A stretch of 64,000 nucleotides of DNA from Pantoea wallisii (GTDB lineage Bacteria; Pseudomonadota; Gammaproteobacteria; Enterobacterales; Enterobacteriaceae): the NCBI RefSeq assembly GCF_002095485.1, contig NZ_MLFS01000002.1, forward strand, positions 88,026-152,025, written 5' to 3'. The notes under the pieces are model-generated. The model had not been told where the DNA came from, did not search any database, and saw nothing but the letters and a program-made list of their open reading frames with translations. The position numbers were made by a program, and so were the translations under genes. Of this stretch, positions 40,317 through 50,512 are shown one piece after another (the stretch's first letter is position 1; every line of letters begins with the position of its first letter).

Positions 40317-41387
40317 ATGTCACGTCCTACCGGTGCCACGATCAATCAGCAGGCGCTGCGCCACAATCTGGCGGTCGTGCGCCAGGCGGCACCCCACTCG
40401 CGTGTCTGGTCGGTGGTGAAAGCCAACGCCTACGGTCACGGTATCGCCCGCGTATGGCACAGCCTGGCGGAGACGGATGGCTTCGCGCTGCTCAACATGG
40501 AAGAGGCGATTCTGCTGCGTGAGCAGGGCTGGAAAAAGCCCATCCTGCTGCTGGAGGGATTTTTCCATGCGGATGACCTTGCGCTGATTGATCGCTATCG
40601 CCTGACCACCAGCGTGCACAGCAACTGGCAGATTCAGGCGCTGGCCAAAGCGCAGCTCTCTGCGCCTGTGGATGTCTATGTCAAAATCAACAGCGGCATG
40701 AACCGTCTCGGTTTTCGTCCTGAACTGGCACAGGCGGCGTGGCAAAAGCTGCGCTCCTTACTAAACGTCGGTGAAATGACGCTGATGGCGCACTTTGCCG
40801 ATGCAGAGAATCCGCAGGGGCTGGTTGAACCGATGAAGCGCGTCGCGCTGGCGGCGGAAGGGCTCGACTGCCCGCGTTCACTCTCGAATTCGGCCGCTAC
40901 GCTCTGGCATCCGCAGGCGCATTTTGACTGGGTACGGCCTGGCATCATCCTCTATGGCGCTTCACCCAGTGGCGACTGGCAGGATATCGCCAGTACCGGA
41001 CTGCAGCCGGTGATGACGCTCAGTAGCGAGATCATCGGTATACAGCAGCTGAGTGCCGGCGACGGCGTCGGCTACGGCTATCGCTATCATGCCGGTGCGT
41101 CACAGCGCATCGGTATTGTGGCCTGTGGCTATGCTGATGGCTATCCGCGCCATGCGCCGACCGGCACGCCGGTGAGCGTGGACGGCATCCGCACGCAGAC
41201 GCTTGGCGCCATCTCCATGGATATGATGATGATTGACCTTGAACCGTGCCCGCAGGCCGGCATCGGTTCAAAGGTTGAGCTGTGGGGTAATGCGGTGAAA
41301 ATCGATGACGTGGCGAAAGCGGCCGGAACGGTAGGCTATGAGCTGATGTGCGCGCTTGCACCTCGCGTCCCGGTTGAGGTTATTTAA
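40317..41387 (+). CDS. dadX: Catabolic alanine racemase DadX
   Basis: DadX converts L-alanine to D-alanine with pyridoxal phosphate for oxidation by DadA. The 356-residue product (same length as E. coli) carries the PLP lysine K35 in SVVKANAYGHG, NSGMNRLGF, and the second catalytic Tyr region GYGYRYHA, followed by GYADGYPR. ATG 40317 follows CAGGGAGAGTCACAAC. Its last bases overlap the convergent MFS gene by 8 bp. In E. coli cvrA comes next; here three other genes intervene. Confidence 0.97.
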   Translation: MSRPTGATINQQALRHNLAVVRQAAPHSRVWSVVKANAYGHGIARVWHSLAETDGFALLNMEEAILLREQGWKKPILLLEGFFHADDLALIDRYRLTTSVHSNWQIQALAKAQLSAPVDVYVKINSGMNRLGFRPELAQAAWQKLRSLLNVGEMTLMAHFADAENPQGLVEPMKRVALAAEGLDCPRSLSNSAATLWHPQAHFDWVRPGIILYGASPSGDWQDIASTGLQPVMTLSSEIIGIQQLSAGDGVGYGYRYHAGASQRIGIVACGYADGYPRHAPTGTPVSVDGIRTQTLGAISMDMMMIDLEPCPQAGIGSKVELWGNAVKIDDVAKAAGTVGYELMCALAPRVPVEVI

Positions 41388-42573
41388 GCGCGGTAACCGT
41401 ACCGCGCATCTTATGGCTGCAGCGCCAGGCGATCAGCGCCAGCGCTGCGCCCCATAGCATCATCAGCGCCAGCGCCGACTTCTCTGCTACCGGCAGCGCA
41501 ACCATCATCAGGCTGACTCCCGCACCGCACGCCATCTGAATAAACCCCTGAAGCGCCGCCGCTACGCCAGCCTGCTGCTGATACGGCTCCAGTGCATAGC
41601 TGGTGGCCGGCCCCACGGTAAAGGCCAGGCCCGCAACCGAAATTGCCACCGGAATCATGTACAGCGCCCAGTGATTTTGCCAGCTTGCGGGCAGCAGTGT
41701 CATTCCCGCCACCAGCAGAATTGCGCCCAGCAACATCGTGACAAAACCCATTGCCAGACAAAATGGCCGGCCCGCTTTACGGATGGTTTTATTCACAAAG
41801 GCGCTCACCAGCATGATCCAGAAGCCGTTGGCACCAAAGGCAAACGAAAACTGCAGCGGTGACAGGCCGCCTTCAGTCATCAGGACGTGCGGCGCCAGTG
41901 ATACATAGGTGAGCACCATGCCAAGCGCGCCGGCATTAGCAAACGCAAAGGCGAGAAAGCGCGGTTCACGGGCAATGGCCGCATATTGCGCCAGCGGCAA
42001 CCCTTTGACGCGCAGCGTATCCGCCGGCCGGGTCTCCGGCAGGCAGAGCACTACGATTAAAGCGATGACAACCGCATAACCGCACAGGAACCAGAAGGGC
42101 GCGCGCCAGCCATAGGCTTCTGCCAGAATACCGCCCAGCAACGGGGCCAGCGCCGGCACAATGTTGAGCGCACCGTTCAGGAAACCGTAAGCGCGCGCGG
42201 CTTCATCGCCGCTCAGGCGATCGCGCACGCCGCTGAACGCAACGACGGCGGTACAGCAGACGGCGCACCCCTGAATCAGGCGCGCAAGGAAGAAGATCGG
42301 CCAGACGGTCGCGGTGGCGGCAACCGCGCTACCAATAATGTAGAGTGCCAGACCTATTAGGGCGATCGGTTTGCGGCCAAAGTTGTCCACCAGCGGGCCG
42401 GTGACCAGCTGACCGATGCCCATCACCAGCAAAAACAGCGGAATGGTGGTCTGAATCAGGCTCACCGGGCTGTTCAGGCCTGCGGCGATTTGTGGCAGCG
42501 TAGGGAGATAGAGATCGATACCAAGCGGTGCCAGCAGCACCAGGCTTAAAAGCAGTAGGGTAAATTTTTGCAT
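41380..42573 (-). CDS. Bcr/CflA-type MFS drug exporter
   Basis: The 397-residue product has 12 predicted membrane helices and the DHA1 motif A GPLVDNFGRKPIALIG after helix 2, with DLYLPTLPQIA in helix 1, which is typical for the Bcr/CflA branch. The R-rich loop IQGCAVCCTAVV corresponds to motif B with unusual cysteines. ATG 42573 (MQKFTLLLLSL) is chosen; an upstream TTG would add nine residues. It overlaps the dadX end. It has no counterpart between dadX and cvrA in E. coli. The substrate is unknown. Confidence 0.8.
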   Translation of the reverse strand: MQKFTLLLLSLVLLAPLGIDLYLPTLPQIAAGLNSPVSLIQTTIPLFLLVMGIGQLVTGPLVDNFGRKPIALIGLALYIIGSAVAATATVWPIFFLARLIQGCAVCCTAVVAFSGVRDRLSGDEAARAYGFLNGALNIVPALAPLLGGILAEAYGWRAPFWFLCGYAVVIALIVVLCLPETRPADTLRVKGLPLAQYAAIAREPRFLAFAFANAGALGMVLTYVSLAPHVLMTEGGLSPLQFSFAFGANGFWIMLVSAFVNKTIRKAGRPFCLAMGFVTMLLGAILLVAGMTLLPASWQNHWALYMIPVAISVAGLAFTVGPATSYALEPYQQQAGVAAALQGFIQMACGAGVSLMMVALPVAEKSALALMMLWGAALALIAWRCSHKMRGTVTALK

Positions 42574-42651
42574 TAGAACCGGGAACGCCCTGTTAAACAA
42601 GCGAGAAGGGTAATGACTCTGCGGGTAAAAAGAAAGGGCTAAAACGAAAAG

Positions 42652-42682
42652 GCGATGTCTGCCGGAAGTGCGCAGACATCGC
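42652..42682 (-). terminator. Terminator after the WbaP-like gene
   Basis: GCGATGTCTGC and GCAGACATCGC form an 11-bp perfect stem with a nine-base loop. On the minus strand CTTTTCGTTTTAG follows. Confidence 0.75.
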
Positions 42683-42692
42683 GTCGAGGGTA

Positions 42693-44159
42693 TCAGTAAG
42701 CGCCGTCGCGACGCAGCACGACGCCAGCGGTTTTAAACAGGATAGCGATATCCGTCCACAGCGCCCAGTTTTTCACATACCAGGAGTCAAAATAGACGCG
42801 CGTGTCATAATCGATATCGTTACGTCCGCTCACCTGCCACAGTCCGGTCATGCCCGGTTTCGCCATCAGGTAGTAATCCACATCGCCGGCATAGCGCTCC
42901 AGTTCTGCTTCAATCACCGGACGCGGGCCTACCAGGCTCATCTCGCCACGGATCACATTCCACAGCTGCGGCAGCTCATCCAGGCTGGTTTTACGCAGGA
43001 AACCACCGATTGCCGTGATGCGCGGATCGTTCTTCAGTTTGAAGTCGCGATCCCACTCGGCGCGGGCTTCGGCGCTGGTTGCCAGCAGGTTATGCAGCAC
43101 CTCTTGCGAATTGGTGACCATGGAGCGGAACTTCAGACACTTAAACTTCACGCCATCCTGACCAACGCGCTCGTGGCCATAAATCGCATTACCGCCGTCA
43201 CGTTTCACCATGGCACACAGCAGCCCAAACACCGGCGCCAGGAACAGCAGCAGCAGTGACGCTACCACAATGTCAAAGGTACGCTTCAGGAAACGGGAGG
43301 AGCGCTTCGCCAGGTTGTTGCTGACGCGCAGAATCATCACTTCGTGGCTGAAGATAAACGACATATCGGTGCCGTAGAGCGGCACGCCGCGCAGCGTCGG
43401 GATAACGGAGATTGAGCGGCACTTCATCTTCGACAGGAACTTAAGCCACTTATCGCGCACGACCTGCTGCTCGTACTCGGTCGCGACAATAAACTGCGTA
43501 TTGTCACGGTCCATGGTTTGCCAGTTGATGTCCTTCCAGGTAATCACCGGCACGCCATTCACGCTCTCCTGGCGGTTATCATCATCCAGCGCGATAAAAG
43601 CCTGCACGTTATAGCCCAGGATCTCTTCACTCTGCAGCGCGGCATAGGCCTCCATGGCGTTCTTACCGGAGCCAATAATGATGGTCTCTTTTTGCCACTG
43701 GCCGGCACGGTTGATGGCACGCTTTACGACAGCGCGCATCAGCGGCAGCAGCAGCAGAGCGTATGTCCAGCTAAACACCCACACCATGCGCGAGAAATCC
43801 CACTTCGAGAAGGCGATCAGCGCCAGGTCGAGCAGGGAGAACACGAACAGGGTTTTAACCACCTCTTTTAATTCAAACCAGAAGGGTTTGCGATAGGTGT
43901 AATGGCGCATGCGCACCCAAAACCAGGCGGTACAGAGCACTGAAAGTCCCAGTTGGGCAATAAAACGATATTCAATTTGCTGTGGTGGAATAAAGCTGTC
44001 CAGCTCTCCCCAAATACCCTGGACGGTCGCCGCCGATAAAAACAGTGCCAGATTAAGTGCAATTAAATCCGAAACACTCAGTGCGACTTTTGCAATAAGG
44101 TTTTTGCGCAATCCGCTCCAGGAACGGGTTGCATTATTCATTACTATTGTACTTGCCAT
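42693..44159 (-). CDS. wbaP: Undecaprenyl-phosphate galactose/glucose phosphotransferase, WbaP/AmsG type
   Basis: Enzymes of this family transfer a sugar-1-phosphate to undecaprenyl phosphate, the first step of O-antigen or exopolysaccharide repeat-unit assembly. The 488-residue product has an N-terminal membrane part of about four or five helices, a Rossmann-like middle (TIIIGSGKNAMEAYAAL), another helix, and the catalytic C-terminal domain with KCLKFRSMV, TSLDELPQLWNV, GEMSLVGPRPV and PGMTGLWQVSGRN. The end VVLRRDGAY is AmsG/WbaP-like. ATG 44159 follows GAGAGCAGG. No glycosyltransferase, Wzx, Wzy or Wzz gene is nearby, so it is an orphan. Galactose against glucose cannot be decided from sequence. 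Confidence 0.9.
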   Translation of the reverse strand: MASTIVMNNATRSWSGLRKNLIAKVALSVSDLIALNLALFLSAATVQGIWGELDSFIPPQQIEYRFIAQLGLSVLCTAWFWVRMRHYTYRKPFWFELKEVVKTLFVFSLLDLALIAFSKWDFSRMVWVFSWTYALLLLPLMRAVVKRAINRAGQWQKETIIIGSGKNAMEAYAALQSEEILGYNVQAFIALDDDNRQESVNGVPVITWKDINWQTMDRDNTQFIVATEYEQQVVRDKWLKFLSKMKCRSISVIPTLRGVPLYGTDMSFIFSHEVMILRVSNNLAKRSSRFLKRTFDIVVASLLLLFLAPVFGLLCAMVKRDGGNAIYGHERVGQDGVKFKCLKFRSMVTNSQEVLHNLLATSAEARAEWDRDFKLKNDPRITAIGGFLRKTSLDELPQLWNVIRGEMSLVGPRPVIEAELERYAGDVDYYLMAKPGMTGLWQVSGRNDIDYDTRVYFDSWYVKNWALWTDIAILFKTAGVVLRRDGAY

Positions 44160-44536
44160 AAAACCTGCTCTCTTTTCTTGAGTAAAAGATGGCCTGACCA
44201 GAATCAAGTACGCGCTCAGGAGTGATCCGCTGAAACAAATAAAAAAATGTTTTTCAGCGAAAGAGAAGTCGGTACTGCCATAAGCGCTGCATGGAAAGGG
44301 CCTCATGAGACGTGATTAACGTCACGAAAAGCTGCAGCAACGAGTAAGAGTATGCAGGAGTTATTTGACAGAGTTAATACGGAAAAACTCTTAAAAGGTA
44401 ATTAATGACGCCAGAAATTTGTGTTTAAGCTGCTGTTAATGCTGGATAAAAGCAAAAGGAACAACGCTATAACGCTTTATTTTAAGACAACTTTTAGGAA
44501 TTACCGCCATTCAGAACGGATGGCGGCAGGGGAATA
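44160..44536. other. Leader region of the WbaP-like gene
   Basis: No gene is supported. It holds an inverted repeat CGCTGAAA/TTTCAGCG (44230-44260), a weak RcsAB-like TAAGAGTATGCAGG (44345-44358) and a hairpin CCGCCAT/ATGGCGG (44504-44526) that could end the small gene upstream. Confidence 0.45.
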
Positions 44537-44770
44537 TCACGCGGGTTTCTTTAAAACCCACTGGTCTTGCTGCTTATCATAGTGCGCAATTTGCAGATCA
44601 ACGGGTTCGCCGTCAATCCACGCGGGCACACTGGTATCGTGATCCCAGCCGTCGAGTTGATAACTCAGGCCGGGATTGGTTTGGCAGGGGATGCTGACGG
44701 TATCGAGCTTCTCAACATCCATCTCTGCATCGACAATCTCATAACGTCCAATCTTCACCACGTGTCCCAT
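44537..44770 (-). CDS. Small hypothetical cytoplasmic protein
   Basis: I do not recognise this 77-residue product. It starts MGHVVKIGRYEIVDAEMD and continues with a Trp/Asp-rich middle (LDGWDHDTSVPAW). It has no signal peptide or membrane helix and is acidic. The second of two adjacent ATGs is used because it lies 6 bases after GGGAG. Codon use looks like that of its neighbours. It sits between cvrA and the orphan transferase, in the patch absent from E. coli at this point. A 44-residue-shorter or longer product is unlikely. Confidence 0.65.
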   Translation of the reverse strand: MGHVVKIGRYEIVDAEMDVEKLDTVSIPCQTNPGLSYQLDGWDHDTSVPAWIDGEPVDLQIAHYDKQQDQWVLKKPA

Positions 44771-44845
44771 CATCTTCTCCCGTTTGCTGGGTGGTATAGT
44801 GATCATAGTCGCTGACACGCAGTTTACGAGCGATGCGGCTTCGGA

Positions 44846-46573
44846 TTATTCCTTGTCTTGCATGACGCGTACGCCAATTTTGACAATTTGATTATCCTCT
44901 TTCTCGGCAACTGTCCAGGTAAGTTGATTCCACTCCACCTGATCGCCCACCACCGGCGTACTGCCCAGCAGGCTCATCACCAGCTGGCCCAGCGACTGCT
45001 GATCGTTGGTGTTCTCATCCAGCTCCAGACCATAAATCTGCGCCACATCGCGCAGACGCGCTTCAGCATCCAGAATGAAGTCACCGAAGAAACGCTGATC
45101 CAGCGCCACCGGCGGCGTCTGGCTGAACATTTTGCCCAGCGCGGGCAGGTCACGCTCGCGCCCAATGACGCACAGCACATCACCCTCTTTCAGGCGGGTG
45201 CTGCTGTTAGGGTGCATCAGGGCATTATCGCGGAACAGCGCGGCAATGCGCGTTTCACGCGGCATTTGCAGGTCACGTAGCGCTGCGCCGATACACCACT
45301 TATCGGCGCTGAGCTGGTAGACAAACTGCTCCCAGGGGTTCTCCGGATGAATATCCAGCCCGACGCGGCTGATCGGCGAGGCCGTCGGCGGCACCACAAC
45401 TTTGGCGCGCCGGGCGGCGTAACCCAGGGAAGTGCCCTGCAGCATCAGCGAAACCAGCACCACAAAGAAGGCGATGTTGAAGTAGAGCTTAGCGTTCTCC
45501 AGCCCGGCCATCATCGGGAACACCGCAAGGATGATCGGCACGGCGCCGCGCAGGCCTACCCAGCTGATAAAGATGCGTTCCCGCCCGGTGAAGCCTTTAA
45601 ACGGCAGCAGGCCAACCAGAATGGACAGCGGACGCGCCACCAGAATCAGCCACAGTGACAAAATCATGGCCGGCACGGCGATGTGCCAGAGGTCGGACGG
45701 TGTCACCAGCAGACCCAGCACAATAAACATGCCGATCTGGCTCAACCATGCCATACCGTCGAAGGTCTGCAGGATACCGTGGCGGTTGCGAATCGGGCTG
45801 TTACCCAGCAGGAAGCCGCACAGATAGACCGCCAGAATACCGCTGCCCTCCATTACCGTGGTCAGCGCGAAAACAATGATGCCGCCGCTCAGCGCCAGAA
45901 GGGGATATAATCCCTGCGCCAGGTTAATGCGGTTGATCAGCTGCTGGAGTGCCCAGCCGCCGCCGAGGCCCAGGACAATACCTAAACCGAACTGCTGCAC
46001 CAGGTGCACCACAAACATCCAGCTCAGACCGCTTTGCCCCTGCTGGATCATATCAATCAGGGTGATGGTGAGAAACACCGCCATCGGGTCGTTGCTGCCG
46101 GACTCAATCTCCAGCGTTGAACTTACACGTTCATTGAGGCCTTTATCGCCCAGCAGAGAGAAGACCGCCGCGGCATCGGTTGAGCCGATAATGGCGCCAA
46201 TCAGAAAACCCTGCATCACATCAAGGTTGAACAGCCAGGCCGCGGCAAGGCCGGTTAAGCCGGCGGTAATCATCACGCCAACCGTCGCCAGGGACAGCGC
46301 CGGGCCCAGCGCCACTTTAAAGGAGCTGGCCTTGGTGCGCATACCGCCATCCAGCAGGATGATCGCCAGTGCAAGGTTAGAGACCAGATACGCCACCGGA
46401 TAGTTATCGAAGGCGATACCGCCAATGCCATCCACGCCGGTTAACATGCCAAGCGCGAGGAAGATCACCAGAATTGGAATGCCGAGACGCGAGGAGAACG
46501 AGCTTAGCAGAATACTTGCTGCAACCAGCACGGAACCAATAATGAACAAACTGTAAATCATGCTGGCATTCAA
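44846..46573 (-). CDS. cvrA: K+/H+ antiporter CvrA (NhaP2)
   Basis: CvrA is a CPA1-type potassium/proton antiporter linked to low-osmolarity growth. The 575-residue product has 12 or 13 membrane helices with [16 protein letters not shown] and [19 protein letters not shown], then cytoplasmic TrkA_C (about 400-485, ending [11 protein letters not shown]) and CorC-like C-terminal domains. The TTG at 46573 is preferred: it lies 7 bases after AGGAG and gives [10 protein letters not shown], aligned with E. coli MDATTIISLF. The GTG two codons earlier overlaps the Shine-Dalgarno site. An ATG at 46561 is another option. Confidence 0.94.
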   Translation of the reverse strand: MNASMIYSLFIIGSVLVAASILLSSFSSRLGIPILVIFLALGMLTGVDGIGGIAFDNYPVAYLVSNLALAIILLDGGMRTKASSFKVALGPALSLATVGVMITAGLTGLAAAWLFNLDVMQGFLIGAIIGSTDAAAVFSLLGDKGLNERVSSTLEIESGSNDPMAVFLTITLIDMIQQGQSGLSWMFVVHLVQQFGLGIVLGLGGGWALQQLINRINLAQGLYPLLALSGGIIVFALTTVMEGSGILAVYLCGFLLGNSPIRNRHGILQTFDGMAWLSQIGMFIVLGLLVTPSDLWHIAVPAMILSLWLILVARPLSILVGLLPFKGFTGRERIFISWVGLRGAVPIILAVFPMMAGLENAKLYFNIAFFVVLVSLMLQGTSLGYAARRAKVVVPPTASPISRVGLDIHPENPWEQFVYQLSADKWCIGAALRDLQMPRETRIAALFRDNALMHPNSSTRLKEGDVLCVIGRERDLPALGKMFSQTPPVALDQRFFGDFILDAEARLRDVAQIYGLELDENTNDQQSLGQLVMSLLGSTPVVGDQVEWNQLTWTVAEKEDNQIVKIGVRVMQDKE

Positions 46574-46771
46574 CGGCACTCTCCTGCGGCGGGGGCGAAA
46601 ACAGATAAACTGTGGACAGTTTACACAGACAAGGTGAAAAGATAATGCCTTATCAATAGCTTGTCAGCGCTTAATTACACATTTTTTTACTCTGCAGAGC
46701 GCTATCGCACTCCGGAGCACGCTGATGCGGAAAAAGGGCAGGAATATCAGGAGGCTTACGCACTGAGGGCA

Positions 46772-46796
46772 AAGAAAAGCCGGTCAGTGACCGGCT
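46772..46796 (-). terminator. Terminator after yeaH
   Basis: AGCCGGTCA and TGACCGGCT are a perfect 9-bp inverted repeat with one base between. The minus strand continues TTTTC-TTTG. It lies just after the yeaH stop. Confidence 0.75.
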
Positions 46797-46803
46797 GGTG
46801 TTA

Positions 46804-48171
<1,368 letters not shown>

Positions 48172-50106
48172 TTATGACGACTTACGCACGCGCAGATACC
48201 ATTCGCACAGCAGGCGCACCTGTTTGCGGGTATAGCCTTTCTCCATCATGCGATCGACAAAATCATCGTGTTTTTTCTGTTCGTCCGTTGAGGTTTTAGT
48301 ATTAAACGAGATCACCGGCAACAGCTCTTCGGTATTGGAGAACATCTTCTTCTCAATAACCGTGCGCAGTTTCTCATAGCTGGTCCAGTTTGGATTGCGG
48401 CCATTGTTCTGCGCGCGGGCACGCAGCACAAAGTTGACAATCTCATTACGGAAATCTTTTGGATTACTGATCCCCGCAGGTTTCTCTATCTTCTCCAGCT
48501 CGGCATTTAGCGATTCGCGGTCAAACAGCTGCCCGGTATCCGGATCGCGGTACTCCTGATCCTGAATCCAGAAGTCTGCATAGGTGACATAGCGATCAAA
48601 GATGTTCTGGCCATATTCTGAGTAGGATTCCAGATACGCCGTCTGAATCTCTTTGCCAATGAACTCAGCATACTTCGGAATCAGGTAGCCTTTCAGGTGC
48701 TCAAGATACTTCTCAGCCTGATCCTGCGGGAACTGCTCGCGCTCAATCTGTTGCTCCAGTACATAGAAGAGATGCACCGGGTTGGCCGCCACTTCGGCAT
48801 GGTCAAAGTTGAACACGCGCGACAGGATTTTAAACGCAAAGCGGGTTGAAAGACCGTTCATGCCCTCATCAACGCCGGCGTAGTCGTGGTACTCCTGCCA
48901 GGATTTAGCTTTTGGATCGGTATCTTTCAGGCTCTCACCGTCATACACCCGCATTTTCGAGTAGATACTGGAGTTCTCCGGCTCTTTCAGACGCGAGAGA
49001 ATTGAGAAGCGTGCCAGCGTCTCCAGCGTGCCCGGCGCACAGGGTGCGGTGGTCAGCTCACTGTGATTAAGCAATTTTTCGTAGATTTTGATCTCTTCGG
49101 AAACGCGCAGGCAGTAAGGCACTTTAACGATGTAAACACGGTCAAGGAATGCTTCGTTGTTCTTGTTGTTACGGAAGGTGACCCACTCTGATTCGTTGGA
49201 GTGCGCCAGAATAATACCGTTGAACGGCAGGGCAGAGATCCCCTCGGTCCCGTTATAGTTCCCCTCCTGCGTGGCTGTCAGCAGCGGGTGCAGCACTTTG
49301 ATCGGGGCCTTGAACATCTCCACGAACTCCATGATGCCCTGGTTTGCGCGGCACAGTGCACCGGAGTAGCCGTAGGCGTCAGGATCGTTCTGCGCATGGT
49401 TCTCCAGCTTACGGATATCCACTTTACCCACCAGCGCCGAGATATCCTGGTTGTTCTCATCGCCAGGTTCGGTTTTGGCGATAGCCAGCTGTTCAAGAAT
49501 GGAGGGCCAGACTTTCACCACTTTGAAGCGGGTGATATCGCCGCCAAAGTCATGCAGCCGTTTTGCCGCCCATGGCGACATAATGGTGCCAAGGTAACGC
49601 CGCGGTACGCCATACTCTTTCTCAAGAATGTTGGCATCCTCCTGCGGGTTAAACAGGCACAGCGGATGGTCGTTTACCGGGCTGCGTTCGCCATCGGCGC
49701 TCAGTACATAGATTGGGACGCGTTGCATCAGCGCTTTCAAACGCTCTGCCAGCGAGGATTTACCGCCGCCTACCGGACCGAGCAGGTACAGAATCTGTTT
49801 CTTCTCCTCCAGACCCTGTGCCGCGTGCTTCAGGTATGAAACGATCTGCTCAATCGCCTCCTCCATACCATAAAACTCTTCAAAGGCAGGATAGCGTCCC
49901 ATGACGCGGTTAGAGAAGATGCGGGAAAGGCGTGGCTCCAGGGCAGTATCGACCATTACCGGCTCACCGATGGCCATTAATAGTCGTTCTGCTGCGTTGG
50001 CGTATGCACTGCGATCCTGCTTACAGATAGCGAGGAACTCCTGCAGTGTGAACTCTTCGTCCTTGGCAGCTTCATAACGCTGACGATAGTGATCGAATAT
50101 ATTCAT
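48172..50106 (-). CDS. yeaG: Serine protein kinase YeaG (PrkA family)
   Basis: YeaG is a PrkA-type AAA+ protein with kinase activity induced by starvation. The 644-residue product equals E. coli. Walker A GPVGGGKSSL is at 110-119, and the PrkA C-terminal domain follows (about 380 onward). In E. coli yeaGH is a nitrogen-limitation (NtrC/sigma-54) and RpoS target. A near-consensus sigma-54 promoter is visible 90-105 bp upstream. The Shine-Dalgarno AAAGGACGGG precedes ATG 50106. Confidence 0.96.
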   Translation of the reverse strand: MNIFDHYRQRYEAAKDEEFTLQEFLAICKQDRSAYANAAERLLMAIGEPVMVDTALEPRLSRIFSNRVMGRYPAFEEFYGMEEAIEQIVSYLKHAAQGLEEKKQILYLLGPVGGGKSSLAERLKALMQRVPIYVLSADGERSPVNDHPLCLFNPQEDANILEKEYGVPRRYLGTIMSPWAAKRLHDFGGDITRFKVVKVWPSILEQLAIAKTEPGDENNQDISALVGKVDIRKLENHAQNDPDAYGYSGALCRANQGIMEFVEMFKAPIKVLHPLLTATQEGNYNGTEGISALPFNGIILAHSNESEWVTFRNNKNNEAFLDRVYIVKVPYCLRVSEEIKIYEKLLNHSELTTAPCAPGTLETLARFSILSRLKEPENSSIYSKMRVYDGESLKDTDPKAKSWQEYHDYAGVDEGMNGLSTRFAFKILSRVFNFDHAEVAANPVHLFYVLEQQIEREQFPQDQAEKYLEHLKGYLIPKYAEFIGKEIQTAYLESYSEYGQNIFDRYVTYADFWIQDQEYRDPDTGQLFDRESLNAELEKIEKPAGISNPKDFRNEIVNFVLRARAQNNGRNPNWTSYEKLRTVIEKKMFSNTEELLPVISFNTKTSTDEQKKHDDFVDRMMEKGYTRKQVRLLCEWYLRVRKSS

Positions 50107-50195
50107 AGCGATGCCCGTCCTTTCGTTTTTAGCACAGGTAAAGGAGCGTAATAAGGTGCTCTTGCAGCTCCCGGAAGATATTCTTTATTGAGTAC

Positions 50196-50211
50196 AGCAA
50201 CCCTTATGCCA
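50196..50211 (-). promoter_or_regulatory. Sigma-54 promoter of yeaGH
   Basis: On the minus strand the sequence is TGGCAT-AAGGG-TTGCT, against the consensus TGGCAC-N5-TTGCW. Both the GG of the -24 element and the GC of the -12 element are present at the required spacing. It lies 90 bp upstream of yeaG. No clear NtrC enhancer was found by eye. Confidence 0.75.
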
Positions 50212-50512
50212 ACCTGACGTATTGTTATCGGGATACACAATTCTTATGGTTACTCTGCTCGTACAAATTGCTCGTCTTACTTTTACTGTAGAAGGCATTC
50301 AGCAAACCTGCTCCCTCTTTTCTCCTTATTTAGCGATATATCAATAACAAAGTCTCATATGCGCTAAGGCCGTCACAGCGGCTTTGCGGCGCGCAAGGCA
50401 GTGACCGGCTACCGCAGTAGAGCAGTACGCTGACCTTTATTAAAAGTTAAACCAAAAGGAAAAATTGGTTAGACTCTGTGTGTGATTGTTATATTAATGG
50501 ACTGAATAAATT
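50212..50512. other. yeaG-mipA divergent intergenic region
   Basis: About 300 bp without a gene. It includes the upstream activating region expected for the sigma-54 promoter and the mipA promoter. Nothing else was recognised. Confidence 0.5.
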
